DNA of 64,000 bases from Pseudomonas sp. S04. GTDB taxonomy: Bacteria > Pseudomonadota > Gammaproteobacteria > Pseudomonadales > Pseudomonadaceae. The notes beneath the pieces were generated by a model. It was not told where the DNA came from, made no database searches, and saw only the letters and a program-made list of their open reading frames with translations. The stretch is from contig NZ_CP019427.1 in the NCBI RefSeq assembly GCF_009834545.1, forward strand, positions 4,904,001-4,968,000. Direction: 5' to 3'. Shown piece after piece: positions 1-8,613 of this stretch. The translations under genes and the position numbers were made by a program. The number at the start of each line of letters is the position of its first letter. The stretch's first letter is position 1.

Positions 1-130
1 GGACGCTGACGCGATCACCCTGGATATCGATGCCGCGCAGGCAACCGGCGCTGATCGGATCCTGGTTCAGGTAAGGGTCGGTGTACTGGCGAAGGACGGC
101 TTCCACCGCTGCGCGATTGACGGCGCTCAT
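1..130 (-). CDS. mrp: Mrp/ApbC family Fe-S cluster carrier ATPase, N-terminal part only
   Basis: This is the first 43 codons of a gene that runs off the left edge. It starts at an ATG (complement of 128-130) and stays open to base 1. The peptide opens MSAVNRAAVEAVLRQYTDPY and continues through LNQDPISAGC and GIDIQGDRVSV, which fits the DUF59-like N-terminal domain of Mrp/ApbC P-loop ATPases that load or carry Fe-S clusters. The Walker motifs lie outside the window. It is divergent from metG, the usual Pseudomonas arrangement, with a 167-bp shared promoter region. Confidence 0.85.
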   Translation of the reverse strand, partial: MSAVNRAAVEAVLRQYTDPYLNQDPISAGCLRGIDIQGDRVSV

Positions 131-297
131 GGGCAACTCCGATAACAAGTCTGGAAAAACAGGCGACTATCCTACCTGTTCTGATCTTTTCGCGGCCCCC
201 CTTATTCAATCATCGGAGGAAACAACCACACGGGGTGAAAATTCTGCGCCAGCGCTTTATAGTGGCCGACCTCCGTTTCATCAAGTAGCCGAGCCCC

Positions 298-2349
298 ATG
301 TCCGAGCCACGCAAGATCCTCGTCACCAGCGCCCTGCCCTATGCCAATGGTTCAATCCACCTTGGCCATATGCTTGAGTACATCCAGACCGATATGTGGG
401 TGCGCTTCCAGAAGCATCGCGGCAATCAATGCACTTACGTCTGCGCGGACGACGCCCACGGTTCGGCCATCATGCTGCGGGCAGAAAAAGAGGGGATCAC
501 CCCGGAACAACTGATCGCCAACGTCCAGGCCGAACACAGCGCCGACTTTGCCGAGTTCCTGGTGGACTTCGACAATTTCCACTCCACTCACGCCGAAGAA
601 AACCGTGAGCTGTCGAGCCAGATCTACCTCAAGCTGCGTGACGCCGGGCACATTGCCACGCGTTCGATCACCCAGTATTTCGACCCGCAAAAGCAAATGT
701 TCCTGGCCGATCGCTTCATCAAGGGCACCTGCCCGAAATGCGGCACCGAAGACCAGTACGGCGACAACTGCGAAAAATGCGGCGCCACCTATGCGCCCAC
801 CGACCTGAAGAATCCGAAGTCGGCGATCTCTGGCGCCACCCCGGTGCTCAAGGATTCCCAGCACTTCTTCTTCAAGCTGCCGGACTTCCAGCAGATGCTC
901 CAGACCTGGACCCGCAGCGGCACCCTGCAGGACGCTGTAGCGAACAAGATCGCCGAATGGCTGGATGTCGGCCTGCAACAGTGGGACATCTCCCGCGATG
1001 CGCCGTACTTCGGCTTCGAGATCCCAGACGAGCCAGGCAAGTACTTCTACGTCTGGCTGGATGCCCCCATCGGCTACATGGCGAGCTTCAAGAACCTGTG
1101 TGCCCGTCGTCCCGAGCTGGACTTCGACGCGTACTGGGCCAAGGACTCCACCGCCGAGCTGTACCATTTCATCGGCAAGGACATTGTCAATTTCCACGCC
1201 CTGTTCTGGCCAGCCATGCTCGAGGGCGCGGGCTACCGCAAGCCGACCGGGATCAACGTGCACGGCTACCTGACCGTCAACGGCCAGAAAATGTCGAAAT
1301 CGCGCGGCACCTTCATCAAGGCCCGCACCTACCTGGACCACCTGTCGCCGGAATACCTGCGTTACTACTACGCCTCCAAGCTGGGCCGTGGTGTCGACGA
1401 CCTGGACCTGAACCTGGAAGACTTCGTGCAGAAGGTCAATTCGGACCTGGTGGGCAAGGTCGTCAACATTGCCAGTCGCTGCGCCGGTTTCATCCACAAA
1501 GGCAATGCCGGCGTGCTGGTCGACAGCAACGCCGCGCCGGAGCTGACCGAGGCCTTCCTGGCCGCTGCACCGAGCATCGCCGACGCCTATGAAGCCCGCG
1601 ACTTCGCTCGCGCCATGCGCGAAATCATGGGCTTGGCCGACCGCGCCAACGCCTGGATCGCCGACAAGGCGCCGTGGTCGCTGAACAAACAGGAAGGCAA
1701 GCAGGAAGAAGTCCAGGCGATCTGCGCCACCGGCGTCAACCTGTTCCGCCAACTGGTGATCTTCCTCAAGCCGGTGCTGCCGTTGCTGGCCGCCGACGCC
1801 GAGGCGTTCCTCAACGTCGCGCCGCTGACCTGGAACGACCACGCGACCTTGCTCGCCAACCATCAGTTGAACGAGTTCAAGCCGCTGATGACCCGGATCG
1901 ACCCGGTCAAGGTCCAGGCCATGACCGACGCTTCGAAAGAAGACCTCGCGGCCAGCCAGACCGACACCGGCACCGCGGCCCCACAAGGCAACGGTGAGCT
2001 GGCCAAGGACCCACTGTCGGCCGAAATCGAGTTCGACGCCTTTGCCGCCGTCGACCTGCGTGTCGCCCTGATCCTCAAGGCCGAAGCTGTGGAAGGTGCG
2101 GACAAATTGTTGCGCCTGACCCTGGACATCGGTGATGAGCAACGCAACGTGTTCTCGGGCATCAAGAGTGCCTACCCGGACCCGGCCAAGCTCGAAGGTC
2201 GCCTGACCATGATGATCGCCAACCTCAAGCCACGTAAAATGCGCTTCGGTATCTCCGAAGGCATGGTCATGGCAGCCGGTCCTGGCGGCGCAGAGATCTA
2301 CCTGTTGAGCCCGGACAGCGGCGCCAAGCCGGGGCAGCGCATCAAGTAA
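298..2349 (+). CDS. metG: Methionyl-tRNA synthetase
   Basis: Charges tRNA-Met with methionine in the cytoplasm. The 683-aa length is right for the long bacterial form. The HLGH signature is at residues 21-24 and KMSKS at 331-335. A zinc-knuckle insert with two CxxC pairs lies near residues 144-160. The C-terminal 110 residues form the EMAP-II-like tRNA-binding and dimerisation domain ([11 protein letters not shown]). The ATG start matches family N-termini (PYANG just before the signature). It is divergent from mrp and is followed by a clear hairpin terminator. Nothing looks unusual. Confidence 0.98.
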   Translation: MSEPRKILVTSALPYANGSIHLGHMLEYIQTDMWVRFQKHRGNQCTYVCADDAHGSAIMLRAEKEGITPEQLIANVQAEHSADFAEFLVDFDNFHSTHAEENRELSSQIYLKLRDAGHIATRSITQYFDPQKQMFLADRFIKGTCPKCGTEDQYGDNCEKCGATYAPTDLKNPKSAISGATPVLKDSQHFFFKLPDFQQMLQTWTRSGTLQDAVANKIAEWLDVGLQQWDISRDAPYFGFEIPDEPGKYFYVWLDAPIGYMASFKNLCARRPELDFDAYWAKDSTAELYHFIGKDIVNFHALFWPAMLEGAGYRKPTGINVHGYLTVNGQKMSKSRGTFIKARTYLDHLSPEYLRYYYASKLGRGVDDLDLNLEDFVQKVNSDLVGKVVNIASRCAGFIHKGNAGVLVDSNAAPELTEAFLAAAPSIADAYEARDFARAMREIMGLADRANAWIADKAPWSLNKQEGKQEEVQAICATGVNLFRQLVIFLKPVLPLLAADAEAFLNVAPLTWNDHATLLANHQLNEFKPLMTRIDPVKVQAMTDASKEDLAASQTDTGTAAPQGNGELAKDPLSAEIEFDAFAAVDLRVALILKAEAVEGADKLLRLTLDIGDEQRNVFSGIKSAYPDPAKLEGRLTMMIANLKPRKMRFGISEGMVMAAGPGGAEIYLLSPDSGAKPGQRIK

Positions 2350-2366
2350 TCCGCCTGGCTGGACCG

Positions 2367-2403
2367 ATCCCACCGTCACGCAACGCCGCGACGGTGGGAT
2401 TTT
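2367..2403 (+). terminator. Rho-independent terminator of metG
   Basis: An 11-bp perfect stem (ATCCCACCGTC / GACGGTGGGAT, 2367-2377 with 2390-2400) is followed by a short T run, 18 bp after the metG stop. It separates metG from the rnf operon, whose own promoter must lie between about 2400 and 2468. Confidence 0.8.
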
Positions 2404-2468
2404 CATATCTGCCCCGCCGGATACTGCCTAATCTTCATGTACAGGCCTTTCCCTCGACCCGGCACGCC

Positions 2469-3056
2469 ATGACCGACCTTCTGCTTACACTCATCAGCAC
2501 TGCCCTGATCAACAACTTTCTGTTGCAGTGGCCGCTGGGCGTCGATCCCTTGCTGCAAGCCGCTCGCGCCCCCCAGGCAGAACGGCGCCAGGTCCACGCC
2601 CTGGGCATCAGCACCACCTGCCTGATGTTGCTCAACGGCGTCCTGGGTTATGCCGCTTATCATTGGCTGCTGGTGCCGCTGGGCCTGACAGCCCTGTACC
2701 TGTTGCTGTTGTTGCCCTTGAGTGTGCTGCCCATTTCACTGCTGCTGCGGGGGCTGACGCGGGCCTTGCCGCAATTGCCATTTGCCGGACTCTGGCCGTT
2801 GCTGCTCGGCAATGCCGGCGTGCTGGGCTTGAGCCTGATGAGCATGCATAGCGACCAGGGCCTGACCTGGCACCTGGCCCTGAGCCTGGGCGCCGGATTG
2901 GGCTTCTGGCTGGTCTTGGGCCTGTTCAGCGACCTGCGCCAGCGCACCCTCAATAACGATGTGCCGATGGCCTTTCGTGGCTTGCCGATCGACCTGATCA
3001 GCGCCGGATTGATCGCCGTGGCATTTCTCGGATTCAGTGGACTGATCAAAACATGA
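2469..3056 (+). CDS. rnfA: Electron transport complex subunit RnfA-like
   Basis: Integral membrane protein of the RnfA/NqrE family, 195 aa with about six membrane segments. The ATG at 2469 is chosen because the family begins MTD/MTE followed by a helix ending in NNF; longer reading upstream runs through the metG terminator. The C-terminal [20 protein letters not shown] is typical of RnfA. Known family members carry two cysteines that ligate a membrane [2Fe-2S] cluster shared with RnfE, in LGxCPF and TNCAVLG. Here these read GVDPLL and GNAGVLG, so both cysteines are missing. It overlaps rnfB by 4 bp (ATGA). I infer a divergent or degenerate RnfA. Confidence 0.85.
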   Translation: MTDLLLTLISTALINNFLLQWPLGVDPLLQAARAPQAERRQVHALGISTTCLMLLNGVLGYAAYHWLLVPLGLTALYLLLLLPLSVLPISLLLRGLTRALPQLPFAGLWPLLLGNAGVLGLSLMSMHSDQGLTWHLALSLGAGLGFWLVLGLFSDLRQRTLNNDVPMAFRGLPIDLISAGLIAVAFLGFSGLIKT

Positions 3057-4267
3057 GTCTGATTCAACGCATCGACGCCCTCCTGCCCCAGACCCAATGC
3101 GGCAAGTGTGGTCACCCCGGGTGCAAGCCTTATGCCCAAGGCATTGCCAGCGGCGAGGCGATCAACAAGTGCCCGCCAGGCGGTGACGAGACCATCGCCG
3201 CACTCGCCGAACTGCTGAAGCTGCCGGTCATGCAACTGGACCACAGCCGGGGCTCGGCGCCGCCACAGGTTGCCTATATCCGGGAAGCCGAATGCATCGG
3301 CTGCACCAAGTGCATCCAGGCCTGCCCGATCGACGCGATTGTCGGCGCAGCCAAGCTGATGCACACCGTGATCATCGACGAATGCACCGGCTGTGACTTG
3401 TGCGTAGCCCCCTGTCCGGTGGACTGCATCGAAATGCACCCCCTGCCCTCGGCCCAGGTACTGCCGATCGTTGGCGGCCTGGCGTTCACTCCCGAGCAAT
3501 TTCAAGCGCGCAGCGTCAAACGCGAGCATGCCCGCCGGCGCTTCGAACAACGCAACGCCCGGCTGGAGCGCGAAGAACAGCAGCGGCTGGCCGAGCGCGC
3601 AGCACGCGCAGCCAAAGCCGCACAGCCGGCAGCCACTGGTGCCAATCCGGTGCAAGACGCCATCGCCCGCGTGCAAGCGCAAAAAGCCGCAGCGGCCGAT
3701 GCTGCCCTGAAAAAAGCCAAGATCGATGTGGCGATGAGCCGCGCGCAACTGCACAAATCCCTGAAAGCCTTCGGCCATCCGCCGACCAGCGAGCAACAAG
3801 CTCAACTGGTGGTGCTGCAACAGCAGTTCGAAGCCGCCGAACACGCCTTGGCGCAGCTCGAAAGCAGCGCCCCGGCCAATCCTCCGCAACCGCCCGCACC
3901 AGCCAATGACGCTGAACTCAAGCGGGCGAAAATCCACTTGGCGATGCGCCGCGCCGAACTGAGGAAAGCCCAGGACAACGCTGCGCCTGCCGAGCAACTG
4001 GCGGCCCTGAGCGCCGCGCTGGAACAGGCCGAACAAGCCTTGCACGCCGCCGAGGACGCCAGCGGCAAACCACCACCGCAATTACTGCGCCGGGAAAAAC
4101 GCCCGATCGACAGTCAACTGCGACAACTCAAGACTGAACTGGCCTATGCCCGCGCCGAGGTGAGCAAACTGCAGCGACAGGCCCAGACACCGGCAGAGCT
4201 CTTGAGCCAGGCACGCGCCAGGCTCGAGGAGGCCGAGCGCCAGGTGAGCGACTATGTCGCCCCTTGA
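3053..4267 (+). CDS. rnfB: RnfB-like ferredoxin subunit with long RnfC-type C-terminal tail
   Basis: 404 aa, about twice the usual RnfB length. Residues 1-60 hold the RnfB Fe-S motif (C16, C19, C24, C40) but no N-terminal membrane anchor, which Escherichia RsxB has. Residues about 82-130 hold two 4Fe-4S ferredoxin motifs ([12 protein letters not shown] and [12 protein letters not shown]). From about residue 155 a charged helical tail follows, with [15 protein letters not shown], then [12 protein letters not shown], then three related units ([48 protein letters not shown]). That tail resembles the C-terminal repeat tail of RnfC/RsxC, and no rnfC gene is present. It overlaps rnfA by 4 bp and rnfD by 14 bp. 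Confidence 0.88.
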   Translation: MSLIQRIDALLPQTQCGKCGHPGCKPYAQGIASGEAINKCPPGGDETIAALAELLKLPVMQLDHSRGSAPPQVAYIREAECIGCTKCIQACPIDAIVGAAKLMHTVIIDECTGCDLCVAPCPVDCIEMHPLPSAQVLPIVGGLAFTPEQFQARSVKREHARRRFEQRNARLEREEQQRLAERAARAAKAAQPAATGANPVQDAIARVQAQKAAAADAALKKAKIDVAMSRAQLHKSLKAFGHPPTSEQQAQLVVLQQQFEAAEHALAQLESSAPANPPQPPAPANDAELKRAKIHLAMRRAELRKAQDNAAPAEQLAALSAALEQAEQALHAAEDASGKPPPQLLRREKRPIDSQLRQLKTELAYARAEVSKLQRQAQTPAELLSQARARLEEAERQVSDYVAP

Positions 4268-5240
4268 ACCCGTCGACGATCGCCTGCAACAGGCGATGCA
4301 GCGTGTGCTGTTGGCCACCGTGCCGGGCATCCTGCTGTTGCTGTGGTTTAGCGGCTGGGGCGTGCTGTTCAATCTGCTGCTGGCGTGTACCAGTGCACTG
4401 GCAGTGGAAGCCGCGGTGCTGCGTCTGCGCGGTTACCCGCTCAAGCCGGCCCTGAGTGATAGCAGCGCCCTGGTCAGCGCCACCTTGCTGGCTCTGGCAC
4501 TGCCCGCCTACTGCCCCTGGTGGTTGACGGTGAGCGCGGCGGCCGGGGCGATGCTGTTCGGCAAACACCTGTATGGCGGCGTGGGTAGAAACCCGTTCAA
4601 CCCGGCCATGCTCGGCTTTGCCCTGGTGCTGGTGTGTTTCCCGCAACAGATGACCCACTGGCCCAGCCACGGACTGAGCCTGCAGGGAGGCCTGCAGCAG
4701 ATTTTCGGCTTCAGCGCAGCTGCGCAACCGGACGCCTGGGCCCAGGCCACCGCGCTGGACAGCCTGCGAATCAATAAAAGCCTGACCATCGACGAACTGT
4801 TCGCCGCCAACCCGGCATTTGGGCAGTTGGGTGGCAAGGGGATTGAATGGGTGAGCCTGGCATTTCTCGCCGGCGGCGCCTTTCTCTTGCAGCAACGAGT
4901 GTTCAGTTGGCACGCCCCGGTGGGGATGCTCGGCAGCCTGTTCGTCATCAGCCTGTTGTGCTGGAACGGCTCGGGGTCCGACTCCCACGGTTCGCCACTG
5001 TTTCACCTGTTGAGCGGTGCCACCATGCTCGGCGCGTTTTTTGTCGTCACCGAACCGGTGTCCGGGGCCAAGAGTCCCAAGGCACGCCTGCTGTTCGGTG
5101 TCGGCGTGGGCCTGTTGACCTACCTTATCCGAACCTGGGGCGGATACCCCGACGGAGTGGCGTTTGCAGTGCTGTTGATGAACCTCTGCGTGCCAGCCCT
5201 AGAGCGCCTCTGTGCAGCGCAACCGGAGCCGGCATCATGA
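4254..5240 (+). CDS. rnfD: Electron transport complex subunit RnfD
   Basis: 328-aa polytopic membrane protein of the RnfD/NqrB family. It keeps the flavin-attachment motif SGAT at residues 254-257, where Thr257 is the expected covalent FMN site, followed by [11 protein letters not shown]. The motif [18 protein letters not shown] near residue 115 is also typical. The start lies inside the end of rnfB (14-bp overlap), suggesting translational coupling, and the stop overlaps rnfG by 4 bp. It directly follows rnfB, where rnfC would be expected between them in P. aeruginosa-type clusters. Confidence 0.92.
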   Translation: MSPLEPVDDRLQQAMQRVLLATVPGILLLLWFSGWGVLFNLLLACTSALAVEAAVLRLRGYPLKPALSDSSALVSATLLALALPAYCPWWLTVSAAAGAMLFGKHLYGGVGRNPFNPAMLGFALVLVCFPQQMTHWPSHGLSLQGGLQQIFGFSAAAQPDAWAQATALDSLRINKSLTIDELFAANPAFGQLGGKGIEWVSLAFLAGGAFLLQQRVFSWHAPVGMLGSLFVISLLCWNGSGSDSHGSPLFHLLSGATMLGAFFVVTEPVSGAKSPKARLLFGVGVGLLTYLIRTWGGYPDGVAFAVLLMNLCVPALERLCAAQPEPAS

Positions 5241-5842
5241 AACGCAGCCTCAGCGTCCTGAGCCTGGTGATCATTGCCGTCCTGTGTACTGGCGCCACTT
5301 ACCTGGTGCAACAGCTCTTGGCGCCGCGGATTGGCGCGCAACAGCGGTTGATCGAGAGCCGCAACCTGCTGGACATGCTGCCGGCGGGCAGCTACGACAA
5401 TCAGCCGCTGGACCAGCCACTGGCGATCAAGGGCGTGGTCCTGGCCAACAGCACACTGTTGGGTGGCTACCGGGCGAACCTCAATGGCAAGCCTGCGGCG
5501 ATCATTTTGCTGAGTCGGGTCACCGGCTATGAAGGCCCCATCGACCTGCTGCTGGTGATCGATAGCCAGGGCAGGCTGCTGGGCGTCAAAACCCTCAAGC
5601 AAGGGGAAACCCCGGGGCTGGGAGCCAGGATCGCCACACACCCCAACCCTTGGCTGGAGGGTTTTATCGGCAAGTCGCGGAGTGACCCGGGCGACAGCGG
5701 CTGGGCGCTGAAAAAGGACCAGGGCCAGTTCGATCAACTGGCCGGTGCGACCATCACCTCCCGTGCGGTGATCAGTGCGACCCACGATGCCTTGCGCTAT
5801 TTCGATGAACACCAACCACAACTGCTCGGCAGCGCGCCATGA
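5237..5842 (+). CDS. rnfG: Electron transport complex subunit RnfG
   Basis: 201-aa RnfG/NqrC family protein with one N-terminal membrane anchor (residues about 5-25) and a periplasmic FMN-binding domain. The flavin site reads AGATIT with Thr172 as the expected FMN-linked residue; the usual first residue Ser is Ala here. The motif KQGETPGLGARI (about 118-130) is typical. The ATG at 5237 overlaps the rnfD stop by 4 bp and fits the family N-terminus; the same frame is open further upstream but lies inside rnfD. It overlaps rnfE by 4 bp. Confidence 0.93.
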   Translation: MKRSLSVLSLVIIAVLCTGATYLVQQLLAPRIGAQQRLIESRNLLDMLPAGSYDNQPLDQPLAIKGVVLANSTLLGGYRANLNGKPAAIILLSRVTGYEGPIDLLLVIDSQGRLLGVKTLKQGETPGLGARIATHPNPWLEGFIGKSRSDPGDSGWALKKDQGQFDQLAGATITSRAVISATHDALRYFDEHQPQLLGSAP

Positions 5843-6390
5843 ACAAGACCTCGACCCTCCAGAACTCCTTGATGCTGGCGCCTCTGATCGGCGCCAGTGA
5901 CACGTTGCTGACGGCCTTGAGCCTGGCGCTGCTGTGCGTGCTGGTGATCGCTGTCTATGGGCTGAAAATGCGTCTGTTGCGAGCCTGGCTCAGCGAGCCC
6001 TTGCATCTGCCTGCCGGGATGCTGCTCGCCGCCACCTTGACCAGCCTGGCTGCGCTGGCGACTCAGGCCTGGGTGCTTGAGCTGCATCAGCACCTGGGCC
6101 TCTACATCGGCTTGATCGCCCTGCAATGCGTGGTGCTGGAGTGCAACGGCTTTTTCACCGAGACCCGCCTGCTTGACCGATTGCGTTTGTGTGCCCTGTT
6201 CGTCAGCCTGATGATTGGCCTGGGCTTGCTGCGCGAAGTGCTGGGGCATGGCTCGATCAGTTGGCATTTGCCATGGCTGGCTGCCGACGGCAGCGTACGA
6301 CTGGCCATCCTCGCCCCCGGTGGGTTTATCCTGTTGGGATTGCTGCTGGCAGCCAGGCAAGCCTGGCTCGGCCGCTCCCCGACACCCTGA
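5839..6390 (+). CDS. rnfE: Electron transport complex subunit RnfE-like
   Basis: 183-aa membrane protein of the RnfE/NqrD family, shorter than the usual 200-230 aa. The pattern YIGLIALQCVVLE matches the second cysteine motif of RnfE (IPLIVTNC), so that cysteine is kept. The first motif, normally GLCPLLA, reads LAPLIGA, so the first cysteine is lost. Together with RnfA, three of the four expected [2Fe-2S] ligand positions are not cysteine. The LREVLGHGS segment and the C-terminal APGGFILLGLLLA are as in the family. It ends 25 bp before nth. Confidence 0.85.
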   Translation: MNKTSTLQNSLMLAPLIGASDTLLTALSLALLCVLVIAVYGLKMRLLRAWLSEPLHLPAGMLLAATLTSLAALATQAWVLELHQHLGLYIGLIALQCVVLECNGFFTETRLLDRLRLCALFVSLMIGLGLLREVLGHGSISWHLPWLAADGSVRLAILAPGGFILLGLLLAARQAWLGRSPTP

Positions 6391-6415
6391 ACGCCTGCAA
6401 GGAATTGCTCTGCCC

Positions 6416-7054
6416 ATGAATGCCGCAAAACGCCTGGAAATTTTCCGCAGGTTCCACGAAGACAATCCAGAACCGAAAACCGAGCTGGCCTATTCATCGC
6501 CCTTCGAACTGTTGATCGCAGTGATCCTCTCTGCGCAATCTACCGATGTCGGCGTCAATAAAGCCACGGCCAAGCTGTTCCCGGTAGCCAACACCCCGGC
6601 AGCGATTCATGCGCTCGGCGTCGAGGGCTTGTCCGAGTACATCAAGACTATCGGGCTGTACAACAGCAAGGCGAAGAATGTCATCGAGACCTGCCGCATG
6701 CTGGTGGAGCTGCATGGCGGTGAGGTGCCGCAAACCCGGGAAGAGCTTGAGGCACTGCCAGGAGTCGGCAGAAAGACTGCAAATGTGGTGCTGAACACGG
6801 CGTTCCGACAGTTGACCATGGCCGTCGACACCCATATTTTCCGGGTCAGTAACCGAACCGGTATTGCCCCCGGGAAGAATGTCGTCGAAGTCGAACACAA
6901 GCTGATGAAGTTTGTGCCCAAGCAATTTCTCCTCGACTCCCACCACTGGCTGATCTTGCATGGCCGCTATGTGTGCCTGGCGCGTAAGCCCCGGTGTGGC
7001 AGTTGCAGGATCGAAGACCTGTGCGAATTCAAGCAAAAAACCTCCGACGATTGA
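6416..7054 (+). CDS. nth: Endonuclease III (DNA glycosylase/AP lyase)
   Basis: Removes oxidised pyrimidines from DNA by base excision. 212 aa, like E. coli Nth (211). The helix-hairpin-helix with catalytic lysine reads LPGVGRKTANVVLN and the catalytic aspartate lies in VDTHIFRVSNR. The C-terminal 4Fe-4S motif is C-x6-C-x2-C-x5-C (CLARKPRCGSCRIEDLC). The ATG at 6416 gives the standard N-terminus MNAAKRLEIFRR; longer readings cover rnfE sequence. Co-directional with rnf, as in other pseudomonads. Confidence 0.98.
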   Translation: MNAAKRLEIFRRFHEDNPEPKTELAYSSPFELLIAVILSAQSTDVGVNKATAKLFPVANTPAAIHALGVEGLSEYIKTIGLYNSKAKNVIETCRMLVELHGGEVPQTREELEALPGVGRKTANVVLNTAFRQLTMAVDTHIFRVSNRTGIAPGKNVVEVEHKLMKFVPKQFLLDSHHWLILHGRYVCLARKPRCGSCRIEDLCEFKQKTSDD

Positions 7055-7161
7055 GGCGCTATTGGTTTTATTGATTTATCGATTGAAAAAATCTTTTTTA
7101 CCCGCCAGGAGATTGTCGATATAAGGGGCGCCAATGGCTCTCTTAGCCTGGAGTTAACCTG

Positions 7162-7341
7162 ATGAGTACTGGCAAAGAACAACTGGACGTAGAAGACGAC
7201 TTCGCCCCTGTTGAGAGCGATGATGCAGAACCTATGGTGGAGGTCGCCAAGACCAACCTGAACAAGCGCCGCACCATCGATAATCTCCTGGAGGAGCGAC
7301 GTCTGCAAAAGCAGTTGGCCGATTACGACTTTGACCTCTGA
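7162..7341 (+). CDS. PA3496-family small protein (putative envelope integrity protein)
   Basis: A 59-codon gene: MSTGKEQLDVEDDFAPVESD, an acidic middle, then a basic helical end (NKRRTIDNLLEERRLQKQL) finishing DYDFDL. It resembles the small PA3496 family encoded just after nth in Pseudomonas; the position fits. No signal peptide or membrane segment is visible, so I cannot add to the family's putative function. It is followed by a good terminator, which marks the end of the transcription unit. The upstream 107 bp is AT-rich and may hold its own promoter. Confidence 0.85.
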   Translation: MSTGKEQLDVEDDFAPVESDDAEPMVEVAKTNLNKRRTIDNLLEERRLQKQLADYDFDL

Positions 7342-7347
7342 CCGCTG

Positions 7348-7372
7348 AAAGCCTCCCTCCGTGGAGGCTTTT
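7348..7372 (+). terminator. Rho-independent terminator after the PA3496-family gene
   Basis: Stem AAAGCCTCC / GGAGGCTTT (7348-7356 with 7363-7371), 6-nt loop, T run; 6 bp after the stop codon. Confidence 0.85.
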
Positions 7373-7447
7373 GTCATTTAGCGATCCGTGCCCCAAAAAG
7401 TACTTCGGTGACGAAGTGCCGGGCTAGCCGTCTTGTACCCTCGCACC

Positions 7448-8074
7448 TCAGACCAGCCCATTTCGCTGGGCCAGTTCAATCAGATCGACAAGCGAGCGAG
7501 CGTTCAGCTTGAGCAGAAGCCGAGTCTTGTAAGTACTGACGGTTTTATTACTGAGAAACATGCCATCGGCTATTTCCTTGTTGGTCTTGCCCCGGGCCAA
7601 CTGTTGCAACACCATCATCTCTCTTCCGGACAAGCGCTCTACCATATCCGACTCACTGGTATTACCCAGCGACGAGCGGACCGAGTGCAATGCCTGGTTC
7701 GGAAAATAGCTGTACCCAGACAATACCGCCTTGATAGCGCTGAGTAGCTCGGTGAGCTCCTGCTGTTTGCAGACATATCCAATTGCCCCCGCCTGCATGC
7801 AGCGCATCGAAAAATGCCCGGGCGTCTGTGAAGTCAGGACCAGTACTTTCACGGAAAAGCTCATCGAATTCAAACGCGCAATGACTTCCAGACCATCCAG
7901 CTTGGGAATGCCTATATCCAGTATGACGATATCCGGCATGTGTTCACGGGCAAGTTGCAATGCATCCACGCCATTGTCCGTTTCAGCAATAACTTCGTAG
8001 CCATGACGCTCCATTAGCATGCGTACAGCAAGTCGAATGACGGGGTGATCATCCACGATCAGCACTTTATTCAT
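7448..8074 (-). CDS. BvgA/LuxR-type (NarL family) response regulator
   Basis: 208-aa cytoplasmic regulator. The receiver domain has acidic residues D8, D9 and phospho-acceptor D53 (DIVILDIGIPKLDG). The C-terminal LuxR-type helix-turn-helix (LSGREMMVLQQLARGKTNKE then LSNKTVSTYKTRLLLKL) is complete. The ATG at 8074 (MNKVLIVDDHP) fits the family better than an upstream non-ATG start 12 bp earlier. No sensor kinase is adjacent, so it is an orphan here. It resembles the BvgA/EvgA group; targets are unknown. The next gene on the other strand begins 540 bp away beyond an AT-rich gap. Confidence 0.9.
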   Translation of the reverse strand: MNKVLIVDDHPVIRLAVRMLMERHGYEVIAETDNGVDALQLAREHMPDIVILDIGIPKLDGLEVIARLNSMSFSVKVLVLTSQTPGHFSMRCMQAGAIGYVCKQQELTELLSAIKAVLSGYSYFPNQALHSVRSSLGNTSESDMVERLSGREMMVLQQLARGKTNKEIADGMFLSNKTVSTYKTRLLLKLNARSLVDLIELAQRNGLV

Positions 8075-8086
8075 GGGCAAGTCCAA

Positions 8087-8613
8087 TTTTCGCTGTTCGA
8101 ATTTTTAGAGTCAGCACAATAGCCTAGTCGTTTCGACCTGGGGATCCCGCCCAAGGCAAGCACCCCCTGCGAGAGACAATCCCTACAAACATCAAGGATT
8201 ATTCCCACAGGAAATCACAAAAAACAATGTCGCTTAAAGTTTAAGACCCCCATCCCCCCTGCACCAATAACGAATTTTCGCCCATGACAAGGTGTGAAGA
8301 TCAAACTAAAATTTAGGATGCAACTGCGTCTTCCTTCGCTAAACTTCACCCCAACAACAATGAGTCGAGCCTAGCGAACAGCACTTGAAGAACCTTTAAT
8401 CTTGAACGGAACTCCGCCACTCCATATAAAATCCAGCTAACACTCAAACTAACCAACACCCAAAAAAATATCTAGAAACAATCCTGACAACCGAGAAACC
8501 AATTAAGTTTTATCGTAACAAGTTCCCCCTCATAGAGATTATGGCACCACGCAGGCTGGTTGCCCCTTAACATTGCCATCAAAGGTCATTCAAATATCAA
8601 GCGAGTAGCCAAA
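8087..8613. other. AT-rich intergenic region with two short palindromes
   Basis: No convincing gene. The sequence is clearly richer in A and T than its surroundings, particularly 8180-8560. It contains two similar perfect palindromes, CTTAAAGTTTAAG at 8233-8245 and CTAAAATTTAG at 8306-8316, 73 bp apart. These could be operators for a regulator such as the adjacent response regulator, but this is inference. The 5' end of the downstream unknown gene has no strong Shine-Dalgarno sequence. Confidence 0.4.

Noticed and set aside
352..2406. 684-codon open frame on the minus strand across metG
   Set aside because: It lies opposite a clearly identified gene, has no family resemblance, and long antisense frames are common in GC-rich coding DNA.
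2469..6390. Na+-translocating NQR operon
   Set aside because: The RnfB-type ferredoxin and the gene order followed by nth fit Rnf; no NqrA or NqrF is present.
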